Origin: Ephemerocybe angulata
Lineage: Eukaryota; Basidiomycota; Agaricomycetes; Agaricales; Psathyrellaceae
NCBI GenBank assembly: GCA_013368325.1
Contig: JAACJK010000006.1
Coordinates: 558,001-622,000 of the forward strand
Length of the DNA stretch: 64,000 bases
Reading direction: 5' to 3'
Below the pieces are notes generated by a model. That model did not search any database. It was not told the origin of the DNA and saw nothing but the letters and a program-made list of their open reading frames with translations. Positions 10,895-21,467 of the stretch are shown piece by piece (positions within the stretch are counted from its first letter, which is position 1; each line of letters starts with the position of its first letter). Made by a program: the position numbers and the translations under genes.

Positions 10895-12217
10895 ATGAGG
10901 GTACTCCAATTTCCCCTCGAACTATCAGCTCTAGTTCTCCTCTCGCTTGCGGTAGGGAGCTGTGCACACAAGGAACCCAAGAGCGAGCACGAGATCGAAG
11001 TTCAGAGAGCTTTGCAGGCAGCAGCTTACCATGTACGTCGAGTCCCGACCGATTCTCTTGGTTTGGATTGTCTCAACGGTTGCGAATAGTGTGCACCTGC
11101 AGTCGAATCCTTCACCGCACAGCGCAAGCAGGCGTGGGCTCAGAAGGTCTTGGGTGGGGTGCCGGGCTACCAGCAGCTTTTTGAAGCACACTCGTACGAG
11201 GACCTCCAGCAGACCCTATCGGGCGGAGGTGATGACGCTGAAGACAAGACGATTATGGGTTGCACGCCCATCTCGGAAACTCATATCCAGAACAACACCT
11301 GCGTACTGGCACCTGAAGTCACAGAAGGGCCATACTACCATACTGAGGGTCATTTAATCCGCCAGAACATCGCTGAGCTTCAGGACGGTCTCCTCCTCGT
11401 GCGTGCACTCCTTTCAGAGCTAGCTGGTTGCATACTTATACGGAATCCTGAGTAGATGCTGGACATTGGTGTGATTGACGTGGAAACTTGTAAACCTCTT
11501 CCTAACGTCCTCGTCGACATCTGGCAGGCCAACGCAACTGGGCACTACGCGGGGCACCCACTTCCTCACCCACACCTCGCCAACGAGAACCCTCAGGTCG
11601 GCGGCCAGCGCTCGGGGCTGCTCAGCGCATTCCCCCGCACGGTGTTCGAGGAGACCTGGCTCCGAGGTGCCTGGCCAACAGATCGGAACGGTGTGGCCCA
11701 ATTCACCAGTACGTGTTTCCATAGCTCCTCGATTAACCAGTAGCAGGCTGCTAACCTTCTGGTTTCTTGCCCTACAGCTATCTTCCCTGGATACTACACC
11801 GGCCGTGCGACACACGTCCACACCAAGGTCTTCCCAGAATGGTCTGTCCTCCCCAATGGGACGTTCAAGTCTGGGCGCCTGAGTCACACAGGCCAGTTTT
11901 TCTTCGAGGATGATATTAACATCGTGGTGGACAAGATGCATCCCTATACGGAGAATCCCATTCGTGACTCGCGTGGCCGCACGCGGAATTGGCGCGACAG
12001 TCTCAATATTTTCGAGGACAGCCATGGGCCAGAGGGGAAATACAACCCTGTCTTTAAACTCCACCTGTTGGGAGGCGTTGTTAGCCAAGGCTTGGTGGGG
12101 TATATTACGATGGTACACGCGTTCTCTTACTTGGGGTCGAGGAAGTGAATGCTGACGATTATTGATCCACAGGGCGTCAATGCTAGTGCATCATATGATA
12201 ACTTTTGGAAAGGCTAG
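10895..12217 (+). CDS. Secreted intradiol ring-cleavage dioxygenase
   Basis: Exons 10895..11032, 11090..11398, 11456..11708, 11778..12112, 12173..12217 encode 359 residues. An N-terminal signal peptide (MRVLQFPLELSALVLLSLAVGSCA) is followed by a conserved N-domain and the catalytic core. The expected Fe(III) ligands are visible: Tyr in GPYYHTEG, and Tyr, His, His in FPGYYTGRATHVHTKV. LDIGVIDVETCKPLPNVLVDIWQANATGHYAG is the classic intradiol block. Enzymes of this type cleave catechol-like rings between the two hydroxyls; the secreted fungal branch has poorly known natural substrates, possibly lignin-derived or plant phenolics. Length is normal. It pairs head-to-head with the muconate cyclase. 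The third intron starts GTACGTGTTTCC and all phases agree. Confidence 0.88.
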
Positions 12218-12913
12218 AAACATTACATGTTGGCAATGCGCCAGTAGAATGAACGGGAACGCAAAGTTTCACAAAGCTCTTCCGTTTGGCACATCGCGAT
12301 CGTGCCTCGATTCAGACAGCCAGACGAACATAATCTGTCAATGTTCACGTTCGACTTCAGCGCGATCGACCTTGAGTGGGCGAAGGCGCAGGCGCAGATG
12401 GCCAACTTCAGGCTACCTTATGGGTCTGGAGCTCTGGAGATTGGGGATTTGGGACAGGCCTTCTTAGTAAAGAATTCTGCAGGGTTGAGATAGCCCGTAA
12501 GGGGGACTCGGAAAGCGTCGTTGACAATAGTTGCTGGGCATAACATTCAGATGGATGCCGGAACCTCTTCAAGGCGACCCCTAGTCTCGTGAACCAGCCT
12601 CTATGTGAGAAGAAGATCGTTCTCACTTGATATAATAGGCGGCCCCCACGATTCAGATGTATGTATGATATTCTGAGACGCCAAGGCCAAGCTCTATGAT
12701 ATCGAGATAATAGTAGGCTATACCAATCTCACTTATCTGACCAGAGGCTCGAGGGACTACGCAATCCGGGTACACAGGAAGGGAGGCCACGTACGAAACG
12801 AAACGAATATCTTCTTCATCGAACTTGAAGGCAGTGCATGGACTTACCCTTGTGGACAGCCTTGGATTTCCGCTTATTATAACTTGTTTCCAACCACCAC
12901 TCACTCCTTCACC
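12218..12913. other. Intergenic region, no supported gene
   Basis: Frames at 12302-12493 and 12653-13069 lack domain features and splice support. I see no repeat or RNA gene. Confidence 0.45.
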
Positions 12914-14151
12914 ATGGCCTTTAGCCAAGCCCAAAACTTTGCTCTTAACAATGCAACCTTTGTCGAAGCTCAGGGAAACTATAACAGCAACACGTCGATG
13001 TCCTGGGCCAGAACTTTGGTCAAGAACACCAATAATACTACCACGAACATCACCACTCTCGCATCTCACCCTGCCGATTGCCTTGAGCTCCTACACAAAG
13101 CTCGAGCGATCGAGGCAACCCACACCTCAAAAACTGCTGCATATGCCCCAAAGTGCAAACCTGGAACCCGGATACACGTCATCACGGACATCATGAACTG
13201 GGCCACGGCAGGGAGGAAGGACTCCGAAAGAACTTCGACTTCAGTCCTTTGGTTTCAGGGTCCTGCTGGTGGCGGCAAGACATGCATAATGCGGGAGGTC
13301 GTGGACCAATGTCAGAAAGGGGGTTTGCTGGCTGCGGCCTACTTCTTCTCGACGAGGGGGGTGGGGCTGGACAACGAAGACCCCTTTATTGCCACAATAG
13401 TCCACCAGATGACCACGTCGATCCCGAAGTTGAAGCCAGGAATAATGGCAGCTATCGCCAGCAACCCAACCATTTTCAGCGAATCACTGGATTGTCAGTT
13501 AGAAAAACTGGTGGTCGAGCCTCTGCTTGGGTTACCGTCGGGACGTGGTTTCCGGATGGTAATTGCTGTAGACGGCTTCGACGAATGCCGCAATCCTAAA
13601 GGCCGTAGAAACCTCCTTAATATCATTCGCGCCCTCGCCACCTTAGACCCTCCGAGGTTTCGGGTGGTCATAGCGAGTCGGCCAGAACTCGATATCAGGA
13701 CGGCGTTTAGCAGCCAGGAGTTTGTGTCGATTGCTCACTCACTGCGCCTGCAAGACTACGACGGGACCAACGACGTTCGTGTGTACCTATGCGACGAATT
13801 CTGCAGGATACGGGAGACTCACCCAGCGAAGAGCTCAATTCCAGAGAGCTGGCCAACCGAAGAGATACTGAACATCCTGATAGAGAAGTCGTCAGGATGC
13901 TATATTTACCCTTTCACCGTTATCAAGTACGTCGATAACCCACGCCGAAGCCCTATCATCCTCCTCAACGTGGTCTTGGACCTCCAAAAACCGACTTTTG
14001 ACTCGACTGAAAGCCCTTTCGCCGAGCTAGACGCCCTCTATTCCCTCATTCTCCATCCACAGGACAACGACCTCGATCTAATAAAACGGATTCTACACTG
14101 CACGATGGCAATCCAAGAAGCTAAGTCGACGAACTTTTGGCAACCGCTCGG

Positions 14152-14570
14152 CAAGGGTGGTCCGGTCTTTAAAAAAGAGACCTGGGGTCGGAAAATCTGA
14201 AATGAGGCTCAGGGGTCCGACCAACCACCCACGTAAGCGCCAAGACCTTCCAAATCTGGAAATTTCCATCAATTTTTGTTCCTGGCGCCGAATTTCGGCA
14301 AAATCCGAGTGACCGGTGGTCCAGTGCACTGCCAGTTGGCATCTCTACACCCAATATACACCCCACACAGTCATATACTGACCTCTCTTGAGCATGTGAG
14401 TAGTATATTAAGTGTTTTAAATAATTTAAACCCCAAGAAAAACCAGAAACCTCGTCCCAGAGCCCCATTTTAGGGTTTTGAGGAGGGGGTCCAACAATTT
14501 TTTTTCGAGCCTGGCGGCTCGACCAACCACCCAACGTCCGGTCGGCTATTTAAAGACCGGACCACCCTTG
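14152..14570 (+). mobile_element. hAT-type MITE, copy 1 (inside NACHT coding sequence)
   Basis: A 419-bp element with perfect 22-base terminal inverted repeats starting CAAGGGTGGTCCGG. It is flanked by the 8-bp duplication CCGCTCGG at 14144-14151 and 14571-14578. Eight-base duplications and CA(A)GGG ends fit hAT-superfamily nonautonomous elements. There is no transposase gene inside. Confidence 0.9.
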
Positions 14571-15075
14571 CCGCTCGGAGGCGATATCAAGCTTACTCCC
14601 CACTTCCTTGATGAACTGCTTTGCACCTCACCTGGGACAACTGACATGGCATTGTGCGACCTCCACTCCATTCTACTTCTGCCATCACCCTCCCTTCCAG
14701 GAACCGTGGATGAAATGCGGTTCTATCACAAATCGCTAGAAGACTACCTCTTTTCTAGCGAACGTTCCAAAGATCTCTACCAACCCAAGGACCAAACTCA
14801 TCTTGACCTCGCTTCACAATGCATTGTTCATCTACACGACTGGCTAAAATGCCCTGAACCCACTCCATCTGCGGTAGGACGTTACGCTAGCAGCGCTTTA
14901 ATCGAGCACCGGAAGAGACTCCGGGACAGGGACACCATGCTCTCCACAGCCTCCTCATGCGATCTATATCTCGCGCTGAAATATGTGCTTGTATACAGCG
15001 TTTGGGACTGGCCACCAGGATGTAGATTTTCAGCGAAGTGGGCATATCTGATTCCTTGGGTATGTCAAGACACTA

Positions 15076-15470
15076 CTGACAGTGCGGAAATTATAGCCAT
15101 TGGGGTCTGGCGTGTGACATAGCCATTTGGTTTCGCGATAGCCATTTGAGCGTGGAGGAGCGTGACAAGGCATCTGGGTTAGCCATTCTGAAGGTGTTCG
15201 GAATGCGGTTTACATTAGATTTACGGGGCGTCTTCAATGCTCTAAAAATGTGCACTCAGTCCGCTGTTGTCTTTCGAAAGAGATGTAAGGGATCCCCGTA
15301 GTTTTAAGGTGGCGAGATGCCCCTTATGACCCATCTTTTGCGAGCCCATGGTTGTGACATCCTGGTCCCCCTCCTAGCCATCGCCCCTCATTGTGACGTG
15401 ACATTTTCGAGTTAGCCATGCCATTGGCCTTTTGTGACGTGACAAATGGCTATAATTTCCGCACTGTCAG
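15076..15470. mobile_element. Tc1/mariner-type MITE in NACHT intron
   Basis: A 395-bp element with 26-base perfect inverted ends beginning CTGACAGTGCGG, flanked by TA on both sides (15074-15075 and 15471-15472). TA duplication is the mark of Tc1/mariner insertions. It sits inside intron 15060-15519 and leaves the splice sites intact. There is no transposase frame. Confidence 0.8.
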
Positions 15471-16187
15471 TATACTATACCGTAAAGCCCCGATCTGACG
15501 AATCAATTTAACACTGCAGCCCGACTGTTGCTCCGACCCCAGAGTTGACACCCACCGATCTCTGAGCTCTGGAGGGCAGTACCGATGTGGTCGGCTGGAC
15601 GAAATCGATACATTTGTGCAAATGAAGGCGCAAACCTCCCAAGGGGCCTCTATCCACTCGATTGTGACCGAGTTTGACCGAGAGGTGCTTCAAGGAATAC
15701 TACCGACCCTTGCACCGAGGTCACCCCCCGCTTCCACCGCACGTAGAAGTGGGTTGGCAGCGAGCCTTCGCAACTCTTTAGAATCCCCTCCTGCAAGCTC
15801 CTCTGCCTCTCGCTTCTCACCTGTTAGATCCCCTCCAGCACCCTCGAAGGGGACTTCTGCCCCACTAGACAACAAGGATGGGCGACGGCGGAGCAGGCTT
15901 GAAGGGTGGAAAGCGTTGCTTGGGCTTGGGCGTGGGCCTATGCAACAAAAAGGTTAAGAAACATATAATAAAATACTATCGACTGACCGACAATTTGTCA
16001 GAGTTTGAAGAGATCGTGTCAGTGCCAGATCATATGAGCCCCTATCTTGGACGCGACGCGACGAAGGGTTATGCCGGCCTGCCTTAGACTTCGGCAATGC
16101 GATGATTTCCCACAGCTCAGATATTTTGACACGGGGCTGGGAAGAGCCGGAAGGCCTTCTTCCTCCCCTCCACCTTCATGCAGCGCC

Positions 16188-16606
16188 CAAGGGTGGTCCG
16201 GTCTTTAAATAGCCGACCGGACGTTGGGTGGTTGGTCGAGCCGCCAGGCTCGAAAAAAAATTGTTGGACCCCCTCCTCAAAACCCTAAAATGGGGCTCTG
16301 GGACGAGGTTTCTGGTTTTTCTTGGGGTTTAAATTATTTAAAACACTTAATATACTACTCACATGCTCAAGAGAGGTCAGTATATGACTGTGTGGGGTGT
16401 ATATTGGGTGTAGAGATGCCAACTGGCAGTGCACTGGACCACCGGTCACTCGGATTTTGCCGAAATTCGGCGCCAGGAACAAAAATTGATGGAAATTTCC
16501 AGATTTGGAAGGTCTTGGCGCTTACGTGGGTGGTTGGTCGGACCCCTGAGCCTCATTTCAGATTTTCCGACCCCAGGTCTCTTTTTTAAAGACCGGACCA
16601 CCCTTG
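16188..16606 (-). mobile_element. hAT-type MITE, copy 2 (inverted)
   Basis: Same 419-bp length and the same sequence as the copy at 14152-14570 but in the opposite orientation, flanked by its own 8-bp duplication GCAGCGCC (16180-16187 and 16607-16614). The longest shared open frame (121 codons) translates identically in both copies. Confidence 0.9.
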
Positions 16607-17052
16607 GCAGCGCCTGGTTCTTTATCGGCGGGAAACATTGAAGACACGAGAAGTGGCTACTCTCTCTCAAATTATATGCAGTCTGGGCTGGTATTTTGCA
16701 AGGCACGGGCCCAGGTATTCGGGGCAGGAAATTTACCGCAGCTTGAGGCACTGTGCCCACCGACACCGAATACGTTAGGCGCTGCCTAGGTATGCACGGC
16801 TTCGCCGTTTCTTTAACATGATGCATGAGGGCGAACGTGCGCCATTGACAATGTGGGAACTTGAACATCTGGAACTCATTCCAATTTCCAAGCAGCCGCC
16901 ACATGATACTATTCTTCCCAGGTGCCTTGCCAACCCGTGAAGACACAATCTCGAAGAGCGATCTGAGCGCATTGCTTGGGGTCATTCTATATAAGACCTG
17001 GCCTTCCCTGCCCCCTTGCCCCCTTCTTGACACCACTATCTCTGGTGGGAAG
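16607..17052. other. Intergenic region upstream of acid phosphatase
   Basis: It contains a TATATAAG box at about 16986-16993, some 60 bases before the chosen acid phosphatase start. A long minus-strand open frame crosses it but has no recognisable feature. Confidence 0.45.
16986..16993 (+). promoter_or_regulatory. TATA box of acid phosphatase gene
   Basis: TATATAAG about 60 bases upstream of the ATG at 17053, a suitable distance for a short 5' leader. Confidence 0.5.
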
Positions 17053-19242
17053 ATGTACAACATCGAACGGAACCCCGCACCGTCAATCATCCAATCGATT
17101 CCCTGGAGTGTATCTCGCACCTTTCTCCTCTGCCTGGGCGCACGCATCGCAAAAGCTTCCTCATGCGACGCTGGATCCTACCTCTGTGATGCAGGAGTCA
17201 CGGAGACCCCGCCGGGCCCCTTATTGCCCGTCCTATCGCCGGCGGAGCGGCTTCGAGTAGGCCTGCAACCCGGCCCCTACACCACCCTCGCGACCCTGCT
17301 GGAGGCTGGTGACTGGTGTAACATGCCACATGTTACCCTTGAGACATACATGTCTGCATGCACCCATCCGATCTATGATAGTATGCCTAGCTGATACACT
17401 ATGGTCCACAGAATCCCGCCCAATGAGTACGTCCTCAACTATGTGGAGGTAATACAACGACACCACAAGCGCACCCCCTATGGTTCCAATCTATTCTACA
17501 ACGAAGATGTCGGATGGGACTGTACTGGGGTAGGACCCTTGTATGGGCTGAAAAGGTGGGGGATACGATCTGGAGTTGAAAAGCTTCTGTCTCACTGGTA
17601 CAACAATTTAGTCAAACAACAAAGGGTCAAGAAGCCCCATCTGTTCAGGTAACGATTCGCGGCCTTCCGTATTCTTCAACTCTCTCACCGTAGATCAGTG
17701 GCAAAACTATGTGGATGCGCAGAATCCGTTCGGAAGTGGCCAGAAAGGAACGATCGTGGCATCGAAGTAAGCAAAAGGAAACTGCACCGACAGCGGTAGG
17801 CAGTCGATTTATTCCTGATCTCTTCCATGACTCCAGCTGCCAATTCCCTCAATTGACCTCTGAAGGGCTAGACGATTCTATCACCCATGGTTCTGTAAGT
17901 CGTAATTTCTATGCGGCTCGTTCCCTTTCTAAATTCCCAATTCGTTCAGGACCTGAGGGCTGTCTATGGCCCCTTGCTGGGCATCTCCGATACTTTTCAG
18001 CCACATGAAGCCGTCTTTAGTGAGTGAGTTCACTGGTGGAGGTATTCTTGCTTTTTGTCGGTCGCTTAACCGTTCCCCCTCAGGAGTCACCAATAATCCT
18101 ATTACTTCTCAGGTCGCCTCAGGGATTCTGAAAGGCTTCTATCCTACTGACACGGGGCAGACGCACCAAGTCTTGATTCAACCTTCCGCTATTGACTCTC
18201 TTGAACCTCGGTACTCATGCCCGCGGGCGGATGCTTTGAGAACTTCCTTCACAACAGGGACGAACGGGACAACCTGGAAGAAGCATCTCCAGAAGGCGCA
18301 CAACGATGGCACGTTCGGAGCGCTCGATGCCATTTCGGGGATCCGGCCTGACGATGGCGAATGGCATGTTAGTTTTGATCAGTGAGTGTCTGTATCTCTC
18401 TCATTCCATCGTACATACCTAACTACCATGAAACAGCTATTTCGATAATCTTAAAGCTCGCCAGTGCCACTCAAAGCCGCTGCCATGTAGCTTGACTATC
18501 AAATCTTCATGCGTTACCGAGCAATTGGTGAGTGACGAGCGCTTATATGAATGTACCCCAGCGATGACAGTCTTCTAGGCAGATAAAGTGTACGAGATTG
18601 GAAACTGGGAGTATGCGTACCTATTTAGGGACGCCCCTGGAGCAATAGAGTATGCGGCGCTTAAGTTTGGCGTCTGGATGCTCGAACTCGAAGCGCGACT
18701 CAAAGACATCGTTGCCGGAAATAACAAAGTATGTGCTTCGTTTATTTTGTGGGGTAGTCATTGACACGTTCTAAGGCGAAATATTACCACAACATTGCCC
18801 ATGATGGCTCTATATCTTCTCTTCTTGGTTTCCTCCAAGTAAACGAGATGACATGGCCTGGAATGTGAGTGGATTTTTCGGCGCTTAACATTTACCAAGA
18901 GTGACAACTCCCAAACTCGAACTCAAGGGGAAGCGAAGTAAGTTCTGACCGTAGGAACTCTCGCAACTGAGCTGACGTATGACCTCAGATTATATTCGAG
19001 CTGTACAGTAAAGCGGGTAGCAAAGACTCATGGTTTCTACGTGTCCTGTGGAAGGGTCGCCCTATGGAGACTGCGACTTTCCTTGGAGTTCTGGATATGA
19101 TACCATTGGCGGAATTCTCAAAATGTACGCTTTCATTTCAAACGCTTCGGATATCAGATCTTATACCTTCCTACCTCCTCCCTTAGATGTGCGCTCACTG
19201 GTGCTGAGTGGAGATTGGCTTGTCAATAGGTGTAATGCGTGA
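17053..19242 (+). CDS. Histidine acid phosphatase family protein
   Basis: Thirteen exons: 17053..17351, 17412..17540, 17612..17648, 17699..17766, 17837..17894, 17950..18019, 18084..18381, 18437..18527, 18579..18728, 18776..18864, 18928..18937, 18989..19124, 19187..19242; 496 residues with all phases consistent. The catalytic N-terminal motif is RHHKRTP (family RHGxRxP, with Gly replaced by His) and the proton-donor motif is AHDGS. CQFPQLTSEGLDDSITHG and WPGMGSEIIFELYS are typical of clade-2 histidine phosphatases. These enzymes hydrolyse phosphomonoesters; this mushroom branch is uncharacterised. One exon is only 10 bases (GGGAAGCGAA). The first intron uses a GTCTGC donor. The very N-terminus is uncertain: a weak hydrophobic stretch SRTFLLCLGARIA may be a signal or anchor. 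Confidence 0.75.
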
Positions 19243-19380
19243 TAAAAACTAGCTAATTTGCTAATCGGTATAGGCATGATAGGGTCAATCGAGACAGCCA
19301 TGTACCACACAAATACTAGAGGAAGAAATTCACAATATTACTTCCGGACAAACAGGGTCCATTCCAAATAATATCAACAA

Positions 19381-20942
19381 TCAGAGTGCTGGGACTATGA
19401 CGAGGTGCGTCGCGAGCTTCACTGAAGAGATTGGTATTGCAATCAGCACTGGGGAACTGGGTGTGAACAGTCAAGAGACTTACCGCATTTCAGCTTCAAG
19501 GTATCAGTATAGCACTACATTAACCGTTAGATCATTCAAAAAAGGGAGGGGTAAGTATAGAAGATTGGCGTACCGATTGGTCAATGATCTCCAAGTCTTT
19601 TTCCCCGTCGTCCGATTCTCTCAGGTGCTCGTTGAATATCAACCCTTCGTCTTCAATCACCGTGGAGATCGTGTCGGCCAGCTGGTCATCACTAACCTCC
19701 TCGCCGTCGAGTGCAGTCAGCAGGCACTCAACATCGAGGCTGATGTCCCCGTGGTCCCCCACCTCGTAGTCATCCGCGTCATATTCATTGTAGTACTCCT
19801 TATACTCTCGATAGTGCTCCCATCTGGAGCTTTCCGTGAATGTGACATGGGCAAGGAGGATTTCGAAGCCAAAGTGCTTCGCTGGGGGTGCAAAGTGGCC
19901 AAGGACAAGTTTATCCTTCGGATGGGTGATGCCGATCGCGTTGACACCATTCGCGTACGTCCCATCAAGCTGATAGATTATGTGGTCCGGAATGCTGTTA
20001 TTGACCTTGACGCCTGCGGAGAGAGATGACCTCCATGCGGCAAACACAGTCGATATCTCTGGTCGAGCGCCAGTTACATCGGCCAAGCAGGGAGAGGGTA
20101 CGAATTTATCTGCTTTGAAGACTTGATACTTCAGATAAAGGATAGAATCGCTGGGAGACACAAGGCGTGCGCTTTCTGTCCCGGTGTAAAGGGCAATAAA
20201 ATGCATGGAGAATGGAGCGGTCTTGGTTAATTTGAGGGCCAATCCTTGATTTCCATGCGAGATATGAAGGGTGGTCGAAGTGCGCTGCGACGGCAGTATT
20301 ACGAGAACGGTGGCGTAGTGATTCTTCTGAACTGGACGCCTACAAGACTTCAGCAAAATATCTCAGTTTATAAGAGGAAGAGACACACAGATCCAGACTT
20401 TGAGCACCCGGTGCAATTACCGCAGTTATGCTGGTAAGAGAGGCTGTATGAGAAACCGATCGCGTCTTGGCTAGAGCCGAGTCTACCCCAGCTCGCGCTA
20501 CAGACTCCCAGCGAGGATTGCTACAGCCGAACTGGAGATACTGTCAAAGGCGAGTTCTAGAAATATGTAACGCGAGACCGATCTGCACCTTCTGGATGTC
20601 GAGTTCATACACATGGTTATCTACCATGACCCCGTTCTTAGCAAAGGCTTTGGCATCGAGTTCCGTCAAAGGCAATGAGAGGATCTTGTTTTTGAAGACC
20701 ACCCCAGGATTCGTCGTATCCGGAGAGACAAAGAGGTTTGCAATGGTGCCGCCACCCTGAAGGTCGTCAAGGCATTCGAGTAGTTCCTGTTTTTTTGAAT
20801 TGGTGCTGCACAGTGCCACAAAGGTTGAAATCGTACTGACCCCGACATCGACATCGAGATTTGCTGGTGGAATATACCCTTCTACGGAAGGAGTAAAGTG
20901 GTCCCAGTCGGTTATGGAGGATAAATCTCGAAGAGGTTCCAT
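19381..20942 (-). CDS. Degenerate 2OG-Fe(II) oxygenase-like protein, paralog A
   Basis: Exons complement(19381..19421, 19484..19514, 19574..20339, 20389..20531, 20589..20786, 20841..20942), 426 residues, all in frame. It starts MEPLRDLSSITDWDHFTPSVEGYIPPA, like four other genes in this window. The order of landmarks follows fungal 2OG-Fe(II) oxygenases: PGVVFKNKILSLPL, CSNPRW, HYATVLVILPSQ, HFIALYTG, HIIYQLDGTY...KDKLVLGH, and an acidic tail. The expected iron ligands are missing: the HxD site reads GAQSLDLRPVQKNHYATV and the distal His site (family CEHEV) reads TESAR. It is therefore probably non-catalytic, or a fold used for something else. A foldback repeat lies about 120 bases upstream. 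Family placement is from alignment by eye. Confidence 0.65.
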
Positions 20943-21062
20943 GGCGGTGGGATGCTGAGGGTAAGTACGAAGGGTCAGTCTGTGTTTGATAGGCGCCTTA
21001 TAAGGACCTTCGCGATTCGCAGCACAAACGTTACCAAACAGCCTTTTTGGTGACACGGTTCT

Positions 21063-21230
21063 CTTGTCACACCCAAAGAAAGGATCCATGTTTCCTTGCC
21101 ATGGTGTGGCATTGTGAGACCGATTATATGTTCCCCGTGAAACAAAGAAAACCGGGAACATATAATCGGTCTGTTACAATTCTCCACAATGCCACGCACT
21201 GGAAACATTGCGCTTTTCTTGGGGTGTCAA
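21063..21230. repeat. Foldback (inverted repeat) element upstream of paralog A
   Basis: Two arms of about 75-80 bases form a long imperfect hairpin. The inner 19-20 bases pair perfectly (AGACCGATTATATGTTCCC against GGGAACATATAATCGGTCT, 21117-21136 and 21153-21172) around a loop of about 16 bases. Outer segments GTGGCATTGTG, ATGTTTCC and TGACACCC are also mirrored, with a roughly 12-base insertion in the right arm. It looks like a small nonautonomous transposon or decayed MITE. Confidence 0.65.
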
Positions 21231-21467
21231 TGGTTCCATACCACAAATTGTAATCGGATAAGATACGACGGCGATTCAAAGCTGACTGCGAACCGGTGGA
21301 CGATGGCTCGGACGATCACATTCCCTTACAGTCCAAGGCACCATCCATGATTCAATGACATTGATTCGTCCAGAGGCTAAAACTTGAATGGGTATCACTT
21401 GAAGACGGGTTTTGTTGACCTCCCCCAGATTTCGTTTTGGGAGGCCATCAACCAAAGTTACCAAGAC

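Larger units (their letters stand above)
12914..15957 (+). pseudogene. NACHT-type P-loop NTPase gene disrupted by a MITE
   Basis: The start MAFSQAQNFALNNATFVEAQGNYN sits in a CACCATGG context and matches the usual opening of mushroom NACHT proteins. Walker A is GPAGGGKT (about residues 116-123) and Walker B is VIAVDGFDEC (about 215-225). The C-terminal part includes EMRFYHKSLEDYLFS. The first coding part runs 12914..14151; a 419-bp hAT-type MITE then interrupts it at 14152-14570, and the frame resumes exactly at 14579 once one 8-bp target duplication is discounted. A further intron, 15060-15519, holds a second MITE; removing that element leaves a normal-size intron of about 63 bases. The last exon, 15520..15957, is a Ser/Pro-rich tail. 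NACHT NTPases in fungi act in nonself recognition or cell-death signalling. As sequenced the frame stops inside the MITE, giving a protein cut at about residue 428 unless the MITE is spliced out. Confidence 0.8.

Noticed and set aside
16446..17147. 233-codon minus-strand open frame overlapping MITE copy 2 and the acid phosphatase start
   Set aside because: Its 3' part is MITE sequence and the rest lies antisense to a well-supported gene; no domain features.
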